Source: Stictocephala bisonia
Taxonomy: Eukaryota; Arthropoda; Insecta; Hemiptera; Membracidae
NCBI GenBank assembly: GCA_035578905.1
Contig: JAQJVL010000283.1
Span: 186,001 to 250,000 of the forward strand
Length of the DNA: 64,000 nt
Direction: 5' to 3'
Below the pieces are notes generated by a model. It was not told where the DNA came from, did no database searches, and worked only from the letters and a program-made list of their open reading frames with translations. A program made the translations under genes and the position numbers. Positions 1 to 16,280 of the stretch are shown one piece after another (position 1 is the stretch's first letter; every line of letters starts with the position of its first letter).

Positions 1-903
1 TGATGATAAAACATGCAATAACTTCCATACGTTCGCCAAATTGAAATGTTATGAAATATTTATAAATTATAAAGTGCCAAACCATTATGGCTTAATGTTG
101 TTTAAGTTAGGTTAACTCGGCTTTTTATTTAGTTTTTATATTCAGCTGGACGTAATTTATTTATCTTTACACCATAATTTAATGCTAAACACATGTACGC
201 ATATTATGTCCACAACAAATAATTGTGAATATATTAAATTATTCAGCCATGTCTGAAGGTAATAAGTTGATTTTTATATTTTTAAAATTTCTTTTTATAT
301 AATACTACATTTTATATTTTTCATTTTAAATTTGTGGGTACGTCTAAATAAACACAGAATAAAGGGATTTTTTATGAATCACTGTCATTCCTTTACCCTC
401 CGACCGATAATTCCACTGGCAATAACAGCGATCAGTTTAGCTGTGAAGTTAACAAACAACCTTGAGGCCTAAACATGTGACAGTTGAGAAATGGGTGGGA
501 GGGGGTGTGGAGTGGTCGGCCATCTTGGAGTTACTCTCCATATGACCAATGTCAATCAGATAAGTGGATATTTTACGTCTTTTTTAACTATCGTTAATAT
601 TTAATATTGCACATATTGTGGTGGAGAATGTTCATTGGTTAGCGCTTTTTTATATTATATTTTATTTTTTATTGTTGTATACATCCTTAAATGTATTCTG
701 ATTTCACAAATTACACGTAAAGAAATCATCATAACAATGGAAAATTAAATAATAATAAAAATTACGAGTTTATTAAAAAATTTGTCAAATTTTTATTTGG
801 TCAAATCTCCTTTTGAACAAATTTTTTAAGACTCTTATTGTAGCCCTTTATATCTTTATGCTTGATTATAGAAAATGTAACATTACTCTATGGAGAATAG
901 ATT
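1..903. other. AT-rich non-coding stretch
   Basis: No open frame with recognisable protein content on either strand. The stretch is AT-rich with short homopolymers and one TTAGGT-like motif near 110. A slightly GC-richer patch at about 395-545 has no visible coding or RNA structure. Confidence 0.6.
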
Positions 904-1022
904 TTGGACCTTTCCGGTAATTCACTGCCACTAGGCCTACTGTGGTTAGGTTATGTTAGGTTTGGTTATTTTATGTTATGTTAAGTTTGCTTGTGGTACT
1001 GAATTAACGGGAAAGATCCTAG
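904..1022. mobile_element. Small MITE-like element with imperfect terminal inverted repeats
   Basis: The two ends are imperfect inverted copies of about 20 bp: the left end reads GGACCTTTCCGGTAATTCA, and the right end on the opposite strand reads GGATCTTTCCCGTTAATTCA. Between them lies a block of TTAGGTT/ATGTTA direct repeats, a motif common in dispersed insect repeats. TAGATT occurs just outside both ends (from about 896 and from about 1020) and may be a target duplication, but the exact ends are uncertain. It has no coding capacity. Calling it a MITE is inference from size and ends. Confidence 0.45.
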
Positions 1023-3865
1023 ATTCTTGCTGGCCGGAAACCGGAACAGAAGTCACCAGCGTCTTATCACCTCGCCCCCTCCCACTCATTCCCGCTTAAA
1101 AGAAGATGACAGAGAATAAGTTTAGTCAAATACAGTAGTGATAAGAGACACTGTAAACAAATACATTAATTCTATGAGAACGTAGATGATCTGTAAACTG
1201 AATTCTATGGGATTAAAAATATTAAATTAGTTGGTATTAATATTGCAATTAATTAATAGTTTATTATTAATTATTATAATCAATTATAAATCATTAATAA
1301 TTAATTAATTGTATTTTTATTAACGGTGATACTTCGGAGATTGAATGTGAATAAATAAAGAGATCGAAATCTCAAAAAGTAATCTGATTGGAGTTTTCTC
1401 TCCATTAACTTTTCTACCTTGGATTTAATTAATTTAAAATCCTTCAGATGATTTCCTTACAGACGCTGTTTTCCCTCAGTCAGTCCTTTTTATAATCGAA
1501 ATACTTGAATTAATTATATTGTCCATAAAAAGAAACGAATTGTTGCATAATAGAATGTTTTTTATTTTCCCCAGTTTAAAAACTATGTAAACTGCATTAG
1601 AAAGTAAGAAGACAAACACGGTTCTACAGTGAAGTATGTTAGACTTGTTCAGACCGGACTTAGACATGATACTTAAGGAACTTGGTAAAGTTTTGGGCTT
1701 TTACAAGACGATTATTTTAAATTTCATGATGAAAAATATTGGAATTCACTTACCTGTAAAAAATAGAGATATGTATAAGTTAGCCATATGTACAGCGGAC
1801 AATTCAGCATGCAGGAGATTTAATTTTCATTAAAATGTTGTTAAATGCACAGTGAATTCAAATGAGGAAATGTATTTATATTTGAAATAAATACTTATGT
1901 AACAGTCAAGTACATTTTTTAAAATAATTACGATAAATAAATAGATTATTATTTGTGATTCAATATTTTATGTGGTGGGTGAAAACCATTTTCCATGGAC
2001 ATTTAAGAAGGACAAGTCATCATGTTCATTTTAATTTACTAATTTAAGTATTCAAAAAATAAAATAAAAACTACAAATATTTATTCATCTGACAATTAAT
2101 TACAAGAACACTCAATTAAGTTAAAATAATATTAACTGATTTTTCACAATTAATTATATACTCAAATATGTCATTAGAGTTTATGAAAGTTAATGTTTAT
2201 GGATAAAAATTATATAACTGCCATAAAACATCCCTAATGTTTCTCCTCTCTAAGTCTTAAGACATTATTTGTTTTCATTTCAGTAATTATTAAGACGTCA
2301 TTTGCCAAATGAACGCTCCGTAATGGCGTGTGCTTTAGTGTTTTGTGTTTTGATAGGCGCCGTCATTTCAGTCAAGAGCGTTCTCATCTCACAGAAGTCA
2401 CGAGGGAATATTATTATTATAATAATGGAATTTAATACAACACATTTACTACTGTTATTTCACACTATTATAGTTGATGTTGCAAGACACAGCCAAAGGC
2501 AACTATCATCACATAATATACACATTAAGCGATTCTAAGACTTGAATTTTAAATGTTATTCCTCAATTTATATCAACAATGTCCCAAGTTCAACGAAATT
2601 ATGTTCACGTATTGTAAGTAGTTCTAAATAGAATGTGTTTAAAAAAAAGGGGGGGGGAGATGAGTAACAAAAATTTTTAAACAATAAAGACAATATTTAG
2701 GCTACTTATAAAGTGTAAACCCATAATAATTATCGAGTACAAAACAACTTCTACAGTTTTTATGCCATAAATATAGTCTGTACATCAATTTCATTTACGC
2801 ACTGAACAAAAGTCATACTTGTAACCTAAACAAAAGTAAGTTGAAAAAATAGTTATTCGAAACTTTTTCGTAAAGGTTTGTACATGTTTACCAGTTTAAA
2901 CTCAAACATGAATTATTTAGTTCTTAAAACATTCATGTGCATAAGTTCAAGGACCTAAACTTAATTAGACGATTTACAAATATATATGGATTTTATATGG
3001 TTTTTGTAAATTATTAACATTAATTTTTTTTTTTAATCGATGTTTATCATTTATATCAATCCAATACAAGACAAGAATCACAAGCTACAAATAGAACTAA
3101 ATCCAACTTGAAGGGACTGGGAGGGGTCGTTTACCTGCAGCAGAAATCTCATGTACTTAACATTATCTAGAACTCAGAGTCAATATCAAAAAGGAACTTA
3201 AGTTCTAGGTTTGAAGAAGCCAGGCTTACGGTCTTCAGAATACTATGAATAGCACGCATATCGTAGTACTTCAGCACAATACAACAAATTGCTTCCTAAA
3301 TAGGAATTAAGGCTGTTGTCATTAGTATAGTAATAGACGTGAATTAAAATTAACGGGTCTTATTATTATATGTTACAAAGTATATTTGACACTAATTATT
3401 CGAATGTGAAATAATTTCTAAAATACCGGTTATCAAATTAATAACATCGTTTAAACGATGCCCTGTATCAAAGTGATTTACTGCTGACGTGTACATTATC
3501 AGGGGAAACAGCAGGACTTTGTCACTGTCATATCGGAACATCAATTTGCAATTGTTTGACAAATTTACGTTTTAACGGACAATGTTCAATTAAGTTCAGT
3601 TTACTAGTGGCTTTTACAATAGGAATCCATTAAACCTCTGTACGACTAACAAATTTATGGTTCTTTTGTTACCTAGATACCTGATCAAAGGCAATCGTCA
3701 ACTCACACATTAATAGGTAAATGTAATATATCTGATCCAACAGGTAGGGATCTATATATTAAAGTGAATATGGTTATATATGGATTGGTAATTTACCTGA
3801 CAAAATATGATACACAAATCCTTAAATAAACTGATAGTTCTTTTTAACTAATAAGATTTGACAGA
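1023..3865. other. AT-rich non-coding stretch
   Basis: No supported gene. Short open frames around 1636-1833 and 2302-2538 have chance-like composition and resemble no family known to me. A small CpG-bearing inverted repeat sits near 2310-2395 (GAACGCTC on the left, GAGCGTTC on the right). Other landmarks are only homopolymer runs, such as the A/G run near 2641-2658. Confidence 0.55.
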
Positions 3866-7117
<3,252 letters not shown>

Positions 7118-7567
7118 TGAATACATTACGGTAAGTGGTATACAATTGGAACGAATGACTGTGAATACATTACGGTAAGTGGTATACAATTGGAACGAAT
7201 GACTATGAATACATTACGGTAAGTGGTATACAATTGGAACGAATGACTGTGAATACATTACGGTAAGTGGTATACAATTGGAACGAATGACTGTGAATAC
7301 ATTACGGTAAGTGGTATACAATTGGAACGAATGACTGTGAATACATTACGGTAAGTGGTATACAATTGGAACGAATGACTGTGAATACATTACGGTAAGT
7401 GGTATACAATTGGAACGAATGACTGTGAATACATTACGGTAAGTGGTATACAATTGGAACGAATGACTGTGAATACATTACGGTAAGTGGTATACAATTG
7501 GAACGAATGACTGTGAATACATTACGGTAAGTGGTATACAATTAGAACGAATGACTGTGAATACATT
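7118..7567 (+). repeat. 44-bp minisatellite, ten full copies plus a 10-bp partial
   Basis: Units begin TGAATACATTACGGTAAGTG and recur exactly every 44 bases from 7118 to 7557, followed by a partial unit. Copies are almost identical: an A for G near 7203 and an A for G in the last unit are the only clear differences. The high identity indicates recent expansion or homogenisation. Every unit contains CGGTAAGTG, a near-perfect metazoan 5' splice-site consensus. Confidence 0.95.
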
Positions 7568-9100
7568 GACACTGTTGCTGTGGATGGTAAACGTTAAGGG
7601 GAAACTCTTGTCAACTAAGTGTTTAATTGGAAATCGATCCCGTTTGTTGGGCAACTTACCAAAGTGAAGGGATGGCCACCACTCCTCCCCCCCCGCAGTA
7701 ATGGTCCCCCCCAGGCCTTAGTAGTCTTGGGGCGTATACATAACAACTAGATGGGAGACGTAAGTTTGAGAAGTAAACTTACTTCATTTTATGATTTTCT
7801 ACATTCCCTCAAAATACTAACGTTTACTGTCGACGTGTACCCGAGTTTGAAGGGTGTTTTCTAAGTGTTCCGTACTTAGTATAAGTTATTGTACATATAG
7901 TTAGTTGTAATTCATAATTAAGTAATTTAATGGTTTGTTCCTCTTATTTGTAATTATAATCTCTTAAGCATGAATTGTTAATCACATACTCATAACATAT
8001 TCACCTGTTATTATGTTGAAATTTAAATAATATTACTGGCCTCTACGCACATGCACTTACCAAAGGTCAAATATCAGGTGACATTGTCTAACCCTTGTAA
8101 CCGGTGGTGTGAACCCCGTCAACACGCTTCACCCGTCTACCTAAAATTAAACCCCAGTTGAACTCATGATGCTATGCAGAACGGTTCGCTCGGCGTCGCG
8201 ATTGCCGTGACCTCTCTTATAGTGACCTCTTTTTGGTTTCATTAGTCAGTGATCGTGTTTTTTCGTCTCTCCGTCTCTCTACTCTCAATCTACTCCGCAT
8301 TTAATTCAAGGAAAACTCTATTCAGTTATGTGTTGTGCTAAAAACTGACCACGGGACAACATCGACACCCCAGGCCTGGTGGATCCATCTCTACGGTCAT
8401 CTCATCTCTTCATCATACCAACTTCTTCGCTCCAAGATATGTACTATCTCCTCTAAAAGGAACAGTTGGTTCCTTTTCATTACTTTCTACTTATAAAACG
8501 CATCTCCCTGTGATCGTTCGTGGTAACGTCTTTTGTAGTGTTTCCTCTACTAACGTGGATGTTAGTTGGTCCTCCGAAAAGGCACTAAGCTTTAAAAATC
8601 TCTCAAAACGCCCTCAATACTAAATACTAAGAAACTAAGAGGCCCTATGAAAACCCCCACCGTTGTTTTCTTCGTTTAATTTTACACTATTAAATATGAA
8701 TGTTTAAATTATATTATAAGTTTTAGTAATTTGTATCCTTGTTAGAACAAAAAAAGTACCGAAATTTTAACCAGTTTCCTCCGTGTATCAACTTTACACT
8801 TTTATTACTCAAAAACCCGGGAAAGCTTCGCATTATGTATAATGTAATATGTGGCTGACAGAAATGTTTTCTAAATTTTTTTATAAATTTCATACTTGTT
8901 TAAGTTTTTAAGAAACAGAGTTCTTAATAATTTCCTGTAACAACGTTTTCTTGACTTCTAGAAGTTGAAAAATAAATTACTTGGTCACGTTGTGATTCTT
9001 ATGAAATTTATAGTTACGGCAAATTACTTTTATATTCGTAAGTAAATGAAGTTTTTTAAATTGATTTAAATCTATTTAAAATTCCTTTAAATTGATCAAT
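7568..9100. other. Non-coding stretch with a GC-richer middle
   Basis: Contains a C run near 7683-7692 and a less AT-rich zone at about 8040-8680. No open frame, tRNA-like fold or mobile-element terminus could be supported. Confidence 0.5.
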
Positions 9101-9268
9101 TTAACCAGGGTAACTATGGGACCTACTGCTTTACGTAAAATCTGAACCACGTAGTGTTGGTCTGATTTTCAGCTAACTGACACTCAGTTCTCTTCCCTAC
9201 ACAACATCAGGACACTGTCTGCCATCAGACTTCTCTAGGAGTTTGCCTACGTCGATGGCAACCATTGA
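9101..9268 (-). mobile_element. SINE-like dispersed repeat, copy 1 (truncated)
   Basis: Read on the - strand, this segment matches the repeat at 16885-17050 almost throughout. Shared blocks include CCATCGACGT, GATGTTGTGTAGGGAA, GAACTGAGTGT and TAGCTGAAAAT, then the CCCTGGTTA junction. It lacks the 3' module (the GACGATCGGCG block) present in the other copy. The match itself is visible; assignment to a tRNA-derived SINE rests on the B-box-like motif in the longer copy. Confidence 0.7.
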
Positions 9269-12200
9269 GCGGACGCCGTGTGGATATTAAGAGAACCCAG
9301 AAAAGAACCTATTGCCTACATCTTCTGCAATTGTCCCATAGTAGTTTGGTTACAGCACTGCGCCACTAATGCCGTAAACAGACTAAAATGGCGAACATGA
9401 AACATTTTTAAGTTTGCCATTTGTATTTATATTTAGTTAACGTAATTTAGTCTTTTTATTTCAAAAATTTGTCTCGTCTGTTTAGGTAACAGCTACTCCA
9501 TGAGTAGCGTCATCAGGAAGGCGGTGAGAGCAACTGTATCCCCCAGCTTTAATGTATGTATTTAAATATTATTATATCAATATTAATTAATCCATGAAGA
9601 TATCAATTCATTTAATACAGCAGCTTATCATTTATCGAATATAATTAAATATTAACAATTCTAACATTTTATTATTAGTTTGTGCTTTCCTTATTTTGTA
9701 CAAACTCCTTAGTACGCCTATTTTGTATTCTCCGAAAGAAAACAACATAGGTCGCTTTCTAATGGCAGCAGAGAGCACTTAAGTGGCAGCTGCCACTAAT
9801 GAAAATTTTTTATATAATATTTGTATCGATAATTACTACACGTTGGAAAATAAGGGGAGTTACTGACAATGGTGCTGCCCTACCATCCACAAAGAAAACT
9901 GGAGTACTAACTATTAAAGACCCAAGTTTCTGTAACTTCTACAACCCATTCAGCGCACTATTGGATGCGACCTCTGATGGTTTGTTCTCTGTGATTTTTT
10001 TAGTTTGTACTCTTCTTATTTTGTACAATCATGTTTTTTCATTAGTTAGTACTCTATTATTATTTTGTAGTAATATTTCACTTAAATACCAATAAACGCA
10101 GATTACCTATTATCAATTGGTTATGTTATATTTATGCAAAATAAGATTAGTAAAATAAATAAAAATGCTGTTTGAATACAAATACAAAAAAAATTTTACT
10201 ATGTTTCTCGTGGGATAAATTCATCGTTAAAGATTGAAAGAGGGCTAAGAGCCTTTCTATTTCATTCGGTCGGAACACTCATTTCTGATGCAGATTGCCG
10301 CGTTGGGTTTCTGCCCACAGTTTGTTGTGGACGTGTTACTAGTACTTTCAGAGTGGCATTTATTCGTCAGGTTGAAATTTTACCTTTCTTCCATGAAATA
10401 TACTTTGACCAATACACAATAAATGAATCTAACAGTTCATCAAATTAATGGCTATGTGAATTACTCATAAATTCTTATGTTACAATAAAATTACTAGTTT
10501 GAATCCCACTGAAAATGAAATTATGACAATATTTTACATACAACTTAAAACAGTCGATTATTTTATCTTTATTTGCCTTGATAAAACTATCAAATTTATT
10601 TTTATAAACTTACGATTCCATTGCCAGCGCTGAAAATAAACAGCCGTATTTAATTCTCTTATAATTAACTGGCACACTTTACAAACGCATCATATAAAAG
10701 CAGATTTGTAAGGAATATACAAGGTGTGACAAACTAGGCTAATAATACTGGCTGGTAATTTTTTTTATAAGCAACGGGATATACGAGTAATAGCGTATAT
10801 GTTGTACCGTTACATTTGAAAAAATGTCATTTAAGAAATACAATTCCTTACTGAAATTTAGGTTATTATGCAGTTTCTTGCCACCTAACAAAATTTGAAA
10901 ACGATGTCTGGAAAGGGATAAGAATTGGCTATATTTACACAAGACATGCTTTTTATTCTGCGAAAATCACGTTTTTTACCGAAAATTCGAAAAAAACAAT
11001 GTCACAACTTTTTGTATTTTTGACATATTTACGTTAGTTAAAATTACATTTTAATCACTATTTTTTAATTTGGTGGCGAATCATGATTATTGGCCATTAT
11101 GCCATCATTATAGACACCAACTATTAAGTACAAAAACATTCATATATATACACCGGGCAGGTAGGCAGTCCCGGAGGCTAGACGCCCGAATTTAACACAA
11201 ATTAGGAATTGTGTTTAATAAATAGATAGTTAAGATAAGTTAGGTTATGTTTGGTTAAGTAAGTAACAAGTGTATTTTTCGGAACGAAAAAAATAATTTT
11301 ACTGTTAAACCAATTATATGTTCGTATTCAGCCTAAAAAAACATGTAAAATAAAAAAACTCTCGAAAACAACGATTTACAAATTTTATTTTTTACTATAA
11401 GATAAAAACAATTATTTTTTTAATGTTTTATAAAAACGAGTTTTCCGCGGTTGTAACAACCTACTCAGGAGATGTAAACTCATACTTCACACATTTTTCG
11501 ACAGTAAATCGTATTTCCATAGCTGGTAAGAAAGTGCATAGTTACCATCATTTGTTGAGTGTGTAAATTGGTTAATTAATTACATCTAAATAACTTTTAA
11601 CAATATTTGAGTTAAAACCAACAAAAAATCCAGTTATGTTCAATACATGTATAAGTACCACAATACTGGAGTAGCTGGCTCATAAACAACATAAACCTTA
11701 ACTTTCAAAATTAATTTATTATGCAACTGCTGATCCACATTGTTCTGTAGAGTTGATAAACGTTTTTAGAAAAAAATATTTGTTTACAATCAAAACGATT
11801 CAACGACATTTAATAAAGCAAGCAAGAGGTAATTCCTAATCAACTCACGGGTAGTTATTATTTTGCTATAATTATTGACGACTATAAATGATATTCACTC
11901 AGTGGCCGTTTCTCTCCGTGAAAGATGCTATAAACATGTGTTTATATTCCAATAATAATCAAATCGTTTCATTTGTTGAAGTGTCATTTAGTGAACCATA
12001 TGTTGGTTTTTGTAAAACACTGAATATTTTTAAACGTTTTCCGTGGTTAAATTTGTGAAACTTTACATGTCATTCTTGATGATTTTACATCAAAAGAACT
12101 ATGATACCAACTAGAATGGACCTTTAATAACCATAAAGTGTTCTCTTTAACTCATTATAATAATAAATACGATCCGTGAAATTGAAATAGAAAAACATTT

Positions 12201-14350
12201 TTTGGGCCGCTGACGGTAAAACTGCATTGCTACTACTACCATTGGGAAACGGCACCTTAAAATTTATTTTGTATTTTTAATTATAACCGTAACAAAAACC
12301 ATCTTTATGTTCTTTGATGATACTACATGGGTTATCTAATTGATAATTAGGTAATTTATAATTATTTAAAGTAAAAAACTAAATAAAACTCTTGGTAAAT
12401 AATTGCAGAGTAAGCATGAACGCCTATGTTTTATCGATACTAAAACACTACTCTCACGCGATTAAGTTTAGTATTTCTCGTTTACAGGCGTTCATCAAAT
12501 CCTTGATTGCTCTACGAATTGACTTGGCATTGATTTTATTCTACCATTTTTTTTCTTTGAGTTTTAAGATGTAAAACTATAATTCTAATTATTACTTTTT
12601 AAAATATTTCTAATTACTTTTTAGACAACATTTAAATGCTACATTATAAAAAGGAATTCCAATATGGATGCTGCATATTTCACATGGGCCTTTGCCATGA
12701 CAGCTTTACGGCAGCAGTCGTCAACGAAGGCGTTCGGCATTTGTTATTCTTAGAACGAAGCTTATTATAGTTTGCTTTTTAAACGAAATCTGTATATTTA
12801 TCCTGATAAAATCACTGTGCAAATTCACATACATATTTGTTTTCTTTTTAATGGTTTCCTTTTTAAGAAGCCATTTAATAACTGCCAAGTCACCGCTGGA
12901 AAGTCGATAACCCAATAGTAGTAGGACGTTTTTACCCTCAGCGGTCTAACACAATCTATTATAATTCAACTGTATGGATCGTGATTATTGTTCTACTGCT
13001 TTAAAGTTAGAAAGGAGTAGTCTCTCCGAGTCCCGTGATGCCGATTTTACTGTCCTACGAAACTAGTTCTTGTACTATCTTCACAGGTTGCGCTAGTGGT
13101 CTCCCTCTCTCTGTCACTCTCCAGCACACGCTGAAATAACTAATAATTGAGCTAATAGAACGCAAAACAGTCGTCTAAGCGCTTATTTGAAAAAAAAATC
13201 ACCATTAGATAGCAGCAGAAACACCCGTCTACAGAAAATGCTTTCCTTTTTTTATTTAAATCGTCAAAACTACGGTTTAGTTTCACGTATTTAACTATAA
13301 ATAAAAATTCAAAAATGTGTAATATTTTACTAAAATCATCTTATTGTCCACTCCAACAGTTGTTCTGAATAAACTAAGATCCTATCCTTGGTGTTGCGGA
13401 AGGATCTTAGTTACAGACCGAATCTTTGAAGTACACATTCATTTTTGGCATTTTTCATAAAGTGAAACGTCTCCTTTAAAATATATATTTAATTTAAATC
13501 AGCAATACACGTGTGTTCTTTGAAAATTCTTTGAAACACGACTTTAGGGTAGTTAGAAAATATTTCAATCTCATCGTTTTAAGTTTGATTCGTTAATGTT
13601 TATCAAACTAACAAGGGGTCCCTGCTGCTAGTGACGTAGTGGGCGAGATTATTACTTCACTGCCAGCCCTCGTCCTGTTGTCTTGCCAGTTGTCGTGATA
13701 ATATTAAGTAAATAACAGTGAACGAAGAGTAATAGTAAGTAATAAGTGTGTTCACTTATTTGTCACTTCCACCACTCAGCTCATCTCTCTCCGACAGGTG
13801 CATTAAGTAGGTCGCTTTCTAATCGGCATATCTAGTAACTAATTACTGAGTTGTTAAAAAAATAATCATAAACATAATCATATGTCTGAAAGAAGTCTAA
13901 TTCATCAAATTTAACGTTATATTGTAAAATTTGAGTGAATTGTTACAAAACGAATACAGAATTTTTGAAGTTACCTGATTTAGGTCAGACCAAAATTCAA
14001 CCTAAATTTCGCAAAAGTAACCACAAACTATACGGCGCGTAGGTTGGGTAGTGTGAGAGAGATGGAGAACTTCTCCCACCACGTTTCCCCTCCAGCGGAA
14101 TCATGCTGCTGGGTACAGACAGAGTCAAGTCTGAATATTAGCCTGGACACGGACTGCTGTATTGTTTATCTCCAGTTTATGATTTACTTTCATTAAAAGA
14201 AGCGACTGATATACAAAAGGGTGATTTGTCTTTAAAATATATTTAGACACATAGTGTACTTGTCTCACAAACGATATTGAAAAGAAATATTATTTAAATT
14301 GTTTGCAATATAATATAACTTTAATTATACCAGCAGTTTTTTTATTTTTA
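9269..14350. other. AT-rich non-coding stretch
   Basis: About 5 kb without a supportable gene. Open frames at 9799-10095, 10739-10942, 12392-12574 and 12721-12915 are low-complexity hydrophobic or basic strings typical of chance frames in AT-rich DNA. GTTAGGTTATGTTTGG near 11235 is another TTAGG-like dispersed motif. Less AT-rich patches near 13020-13130 and 13610-13830 have no identified content. Confidence 0.5.
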
Positions 14351-14929
14351 TCTATATTTATAAAAGAGGATGTTTGTATGTTTGAAGTTTATGCGCTACC
14401 AAACCATCCAACCGATCGCCATGAAACTTTAGGATGTTGTCCTGTATACTCCCGAAATGGTTTCTGTGAAGTTTGATGCAGATCCGTCCACAGGGTCCCG
14501 CTCCACGGGCTCCGATAGATCCCATTTTATTCAAATAGAGAATCTGAATTGTTTACAAAAAACATATGACTGTGTGGTTTAATGTAGTTTCACATGCCAT
14601 AAGCAGATTGAAGTTCTCACAACAACAGTACTGTATATGTTTTGATTTATTGTAGTTCTACATTTCACCTTGAGAGTGTAGCACACACTACTTTTACTTG
14701 ATCAGGTGATCTGTATTTGGTGTTAACCTTTTTCCTCGGTAATTAAAACATGTGGTGAAACGTGAAAGTAAAAAATAAATAATTATTTGTTTTGCAGTTT
14801 ACTTTTTATGACATGCCTCCTAAAAAATCTAATATTGGTAGAAGAAGCAAAAATGCTCGAATTCTTTCAGCTATTAGGTTCTAAATCAAACTCAATATTA
14901 TGACCGGCGAAGCGGGCGGGTACAGCTAG
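14351..14929 (+). mobile_element. Non-autonomous Helitron, internally deleted
   Basis: The 5' end reads TCTATATTTATAAAAGAGG directly after an A, followed by the GTTTGTATGTTTG-type sequence usual in insect Helitrons. The 3' end is CTAG (14926-14929) followed by T. Upstream of it is a GC-rich hairpin-capable segment (CCGGCGAAGCGGG). This fits the A|TC...CTAG|T insertion rule of Helitrons. The interior (about 580 bp) keeps only the start of the Rep/helicase frame, so the copy cannot move by itself. It has no terminal inverted repeats, as expected for the family. Confidence 0.85.
14813..14884 (+). pseudogene. Truncated start of Helitron Rep/helicase ORF
   Basis: An ATG at 14813 opens 23 codons beginning MPPKKSNIGRRSKNAR. 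This basic start is familiar from insect Helitron replication-initiator/helicase proteins. The frame stops at 14882-14884, and the element's 3' terminus follows within about 45 bp. The HUH endonuclease and helicase domains are therefore deleted. A pyrimidine-rich TTGTTTTGCAG lies just upstream and could be an old splice acceptor. Confidence 0.65.
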
Positions 14930-14944
14930 TACAGTATATAAATA

Positions 14945-15242
14945 CTTTGGGCTGTTTTTTTACAATCCGTTTTATGGTTTCTTATTTTATGATTTTGCAT
15001 TCTGGGGGACTGTTGTTAAAAAACCGATTGGAAATGTTCAGGACCCAAAAAAGGGCATTGAGAGAATTATAATACTATGTCGATGGCGTGAACTCAAGGC
15101 AAAATATACTTGCAGAGATACTTTTTTATCAGAGGGAATCATGACATCACGTGTACTCCGTTTCTCTCTTTCTTCGGAGGAACTTCACTTTGTTCCCACT
15201 GAATATAATACACGAAACAGGAGTCATATTTCTATTCCCTAG
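14945..15242 (+). pseudogene. LINE ORF2 C-terminal relic (Jockey/CR1 type)
   Basis: Translating across frames gives the familiar tail of a non-LTR reverse-transcriptase polyprotein: a WG-like remnant, then a block like FRTQKRALRELYY. Near 15190-15240 follows PTEYNTRNRSHISIP and a stop; YNTRNR is a hallmark of the extreme C-terminus of these LINEs. Stops and frameshifts occur between the blocks. It begins only 16 bases after the Helitron end, so the Helitron may have landed in or beside it. Confidence 0.7.
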
Positions 15243-15564
15243 TTTAAATATAAAATTATATCAAGTTATTATTTACAATTTTAAAGTATAATTAATAAAA
15301 AACGATGGTTACAGTTTGTAATATAGTTCATCTTCTAATTGCATTAGAACTATAAAGTAAAATTCGTAAATTGAACTTATTATTGCAATAGTATATCTCA
15401 CGTACGCAATTATTATTATATGTATGCGGCACGTAAAAGAGAATTAATTAAGAATGCTGGTAGAGATGTGCGTGTTAAGAGGCAGAATTTGTTGCGCATG
15501 CGCTGTCCGCACAACATTTACCAAGAATTGTTACCATTTACCAAGCTTTTATACAATTCGTAAG
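15243..15564. other. Spacer between two LINE relics
   Basis: AT-rich to 15430, then a slightly GC-richer zone (a GCGCATGCGC palindrome near 15495). It probably includes the 3' UTR of the upstream LINE relic, but no tail could be placed. Confidence 0.4.
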
Positions 15565-16280
15565 ATAGGAGTAGAGAACCCCAGGGATCAATATTAAGTC
15601 CTCTCCTTTTCAATCTCTTCGTAGCTGATATCCCGCAATCGCAAAATGCATCTTTGGCACCGCAATTATTTCATAAATGGGAAAATGAAGCATCTGTACT
15701 ATTACAACAATCCATAAATGAAATCGTGCCTTGGTTTAATTATTGGAGTCAAATTTAATTCTAACAAATACAAGTAAAAATATTATCTTTAAAATATGTG
15801 CAGTTCAAATGAATCTACATATTAGCAATGTTATGATAACTTGAAACCCTGATGATAATGCTGTTAAATGTCTAGGTATTTACTGAGGGAAAAAAGCCGA
15901 TCTGGAATATTCATGTCAACACGAAATTGGTTCAAGGCCATGCTAGACTTTCCCAGTTATACCCAATGATTAACAGGAAATCTCCTTTAATACCAGTTTG
16001 TACAGTAATTATTTACAAAACTATCATCATGCCTTTAATAACATATGCTTGTGCAGTGTGGGGAAGTTATAGCTGGAAAACTTAAGACTCCAAATAGCTA
16101 AGAAAAATTTTTACTAATATCAGTTAATTCACCATGGTTTATGTGAAACCTACAGCTACATAATGAACTTGGGGTTGATACCGTGTCAGCGTTAAAAAAA
16201 AGGCTAAAACAAGTTCCTCAACAACTTACAAATAGTATATACAATTAAATGTTTGTACAACCGATGAACTAGCAATTGTA
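15565..16280 (+). pseudogene. LINE reverse-transcriptase relic (Jockey-like)
   Basis: Opens with a reverse-transcriptase block equivalent to GSILSPLLFNLFVADIPQ, where the family has PQGSVLGPLLF. Further on come KCLGIY and WNIHV-like fragments, then ARLSQLYPMINRKSPL and a PLITYACAVWGS block near 16030-16070, all in the order expected for RT palm, thumb and tail. Multiple stops and shifts make it non-functional. It is a different copy from the relic just upstream, because the domain order restarts. Confidence 0.75.
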
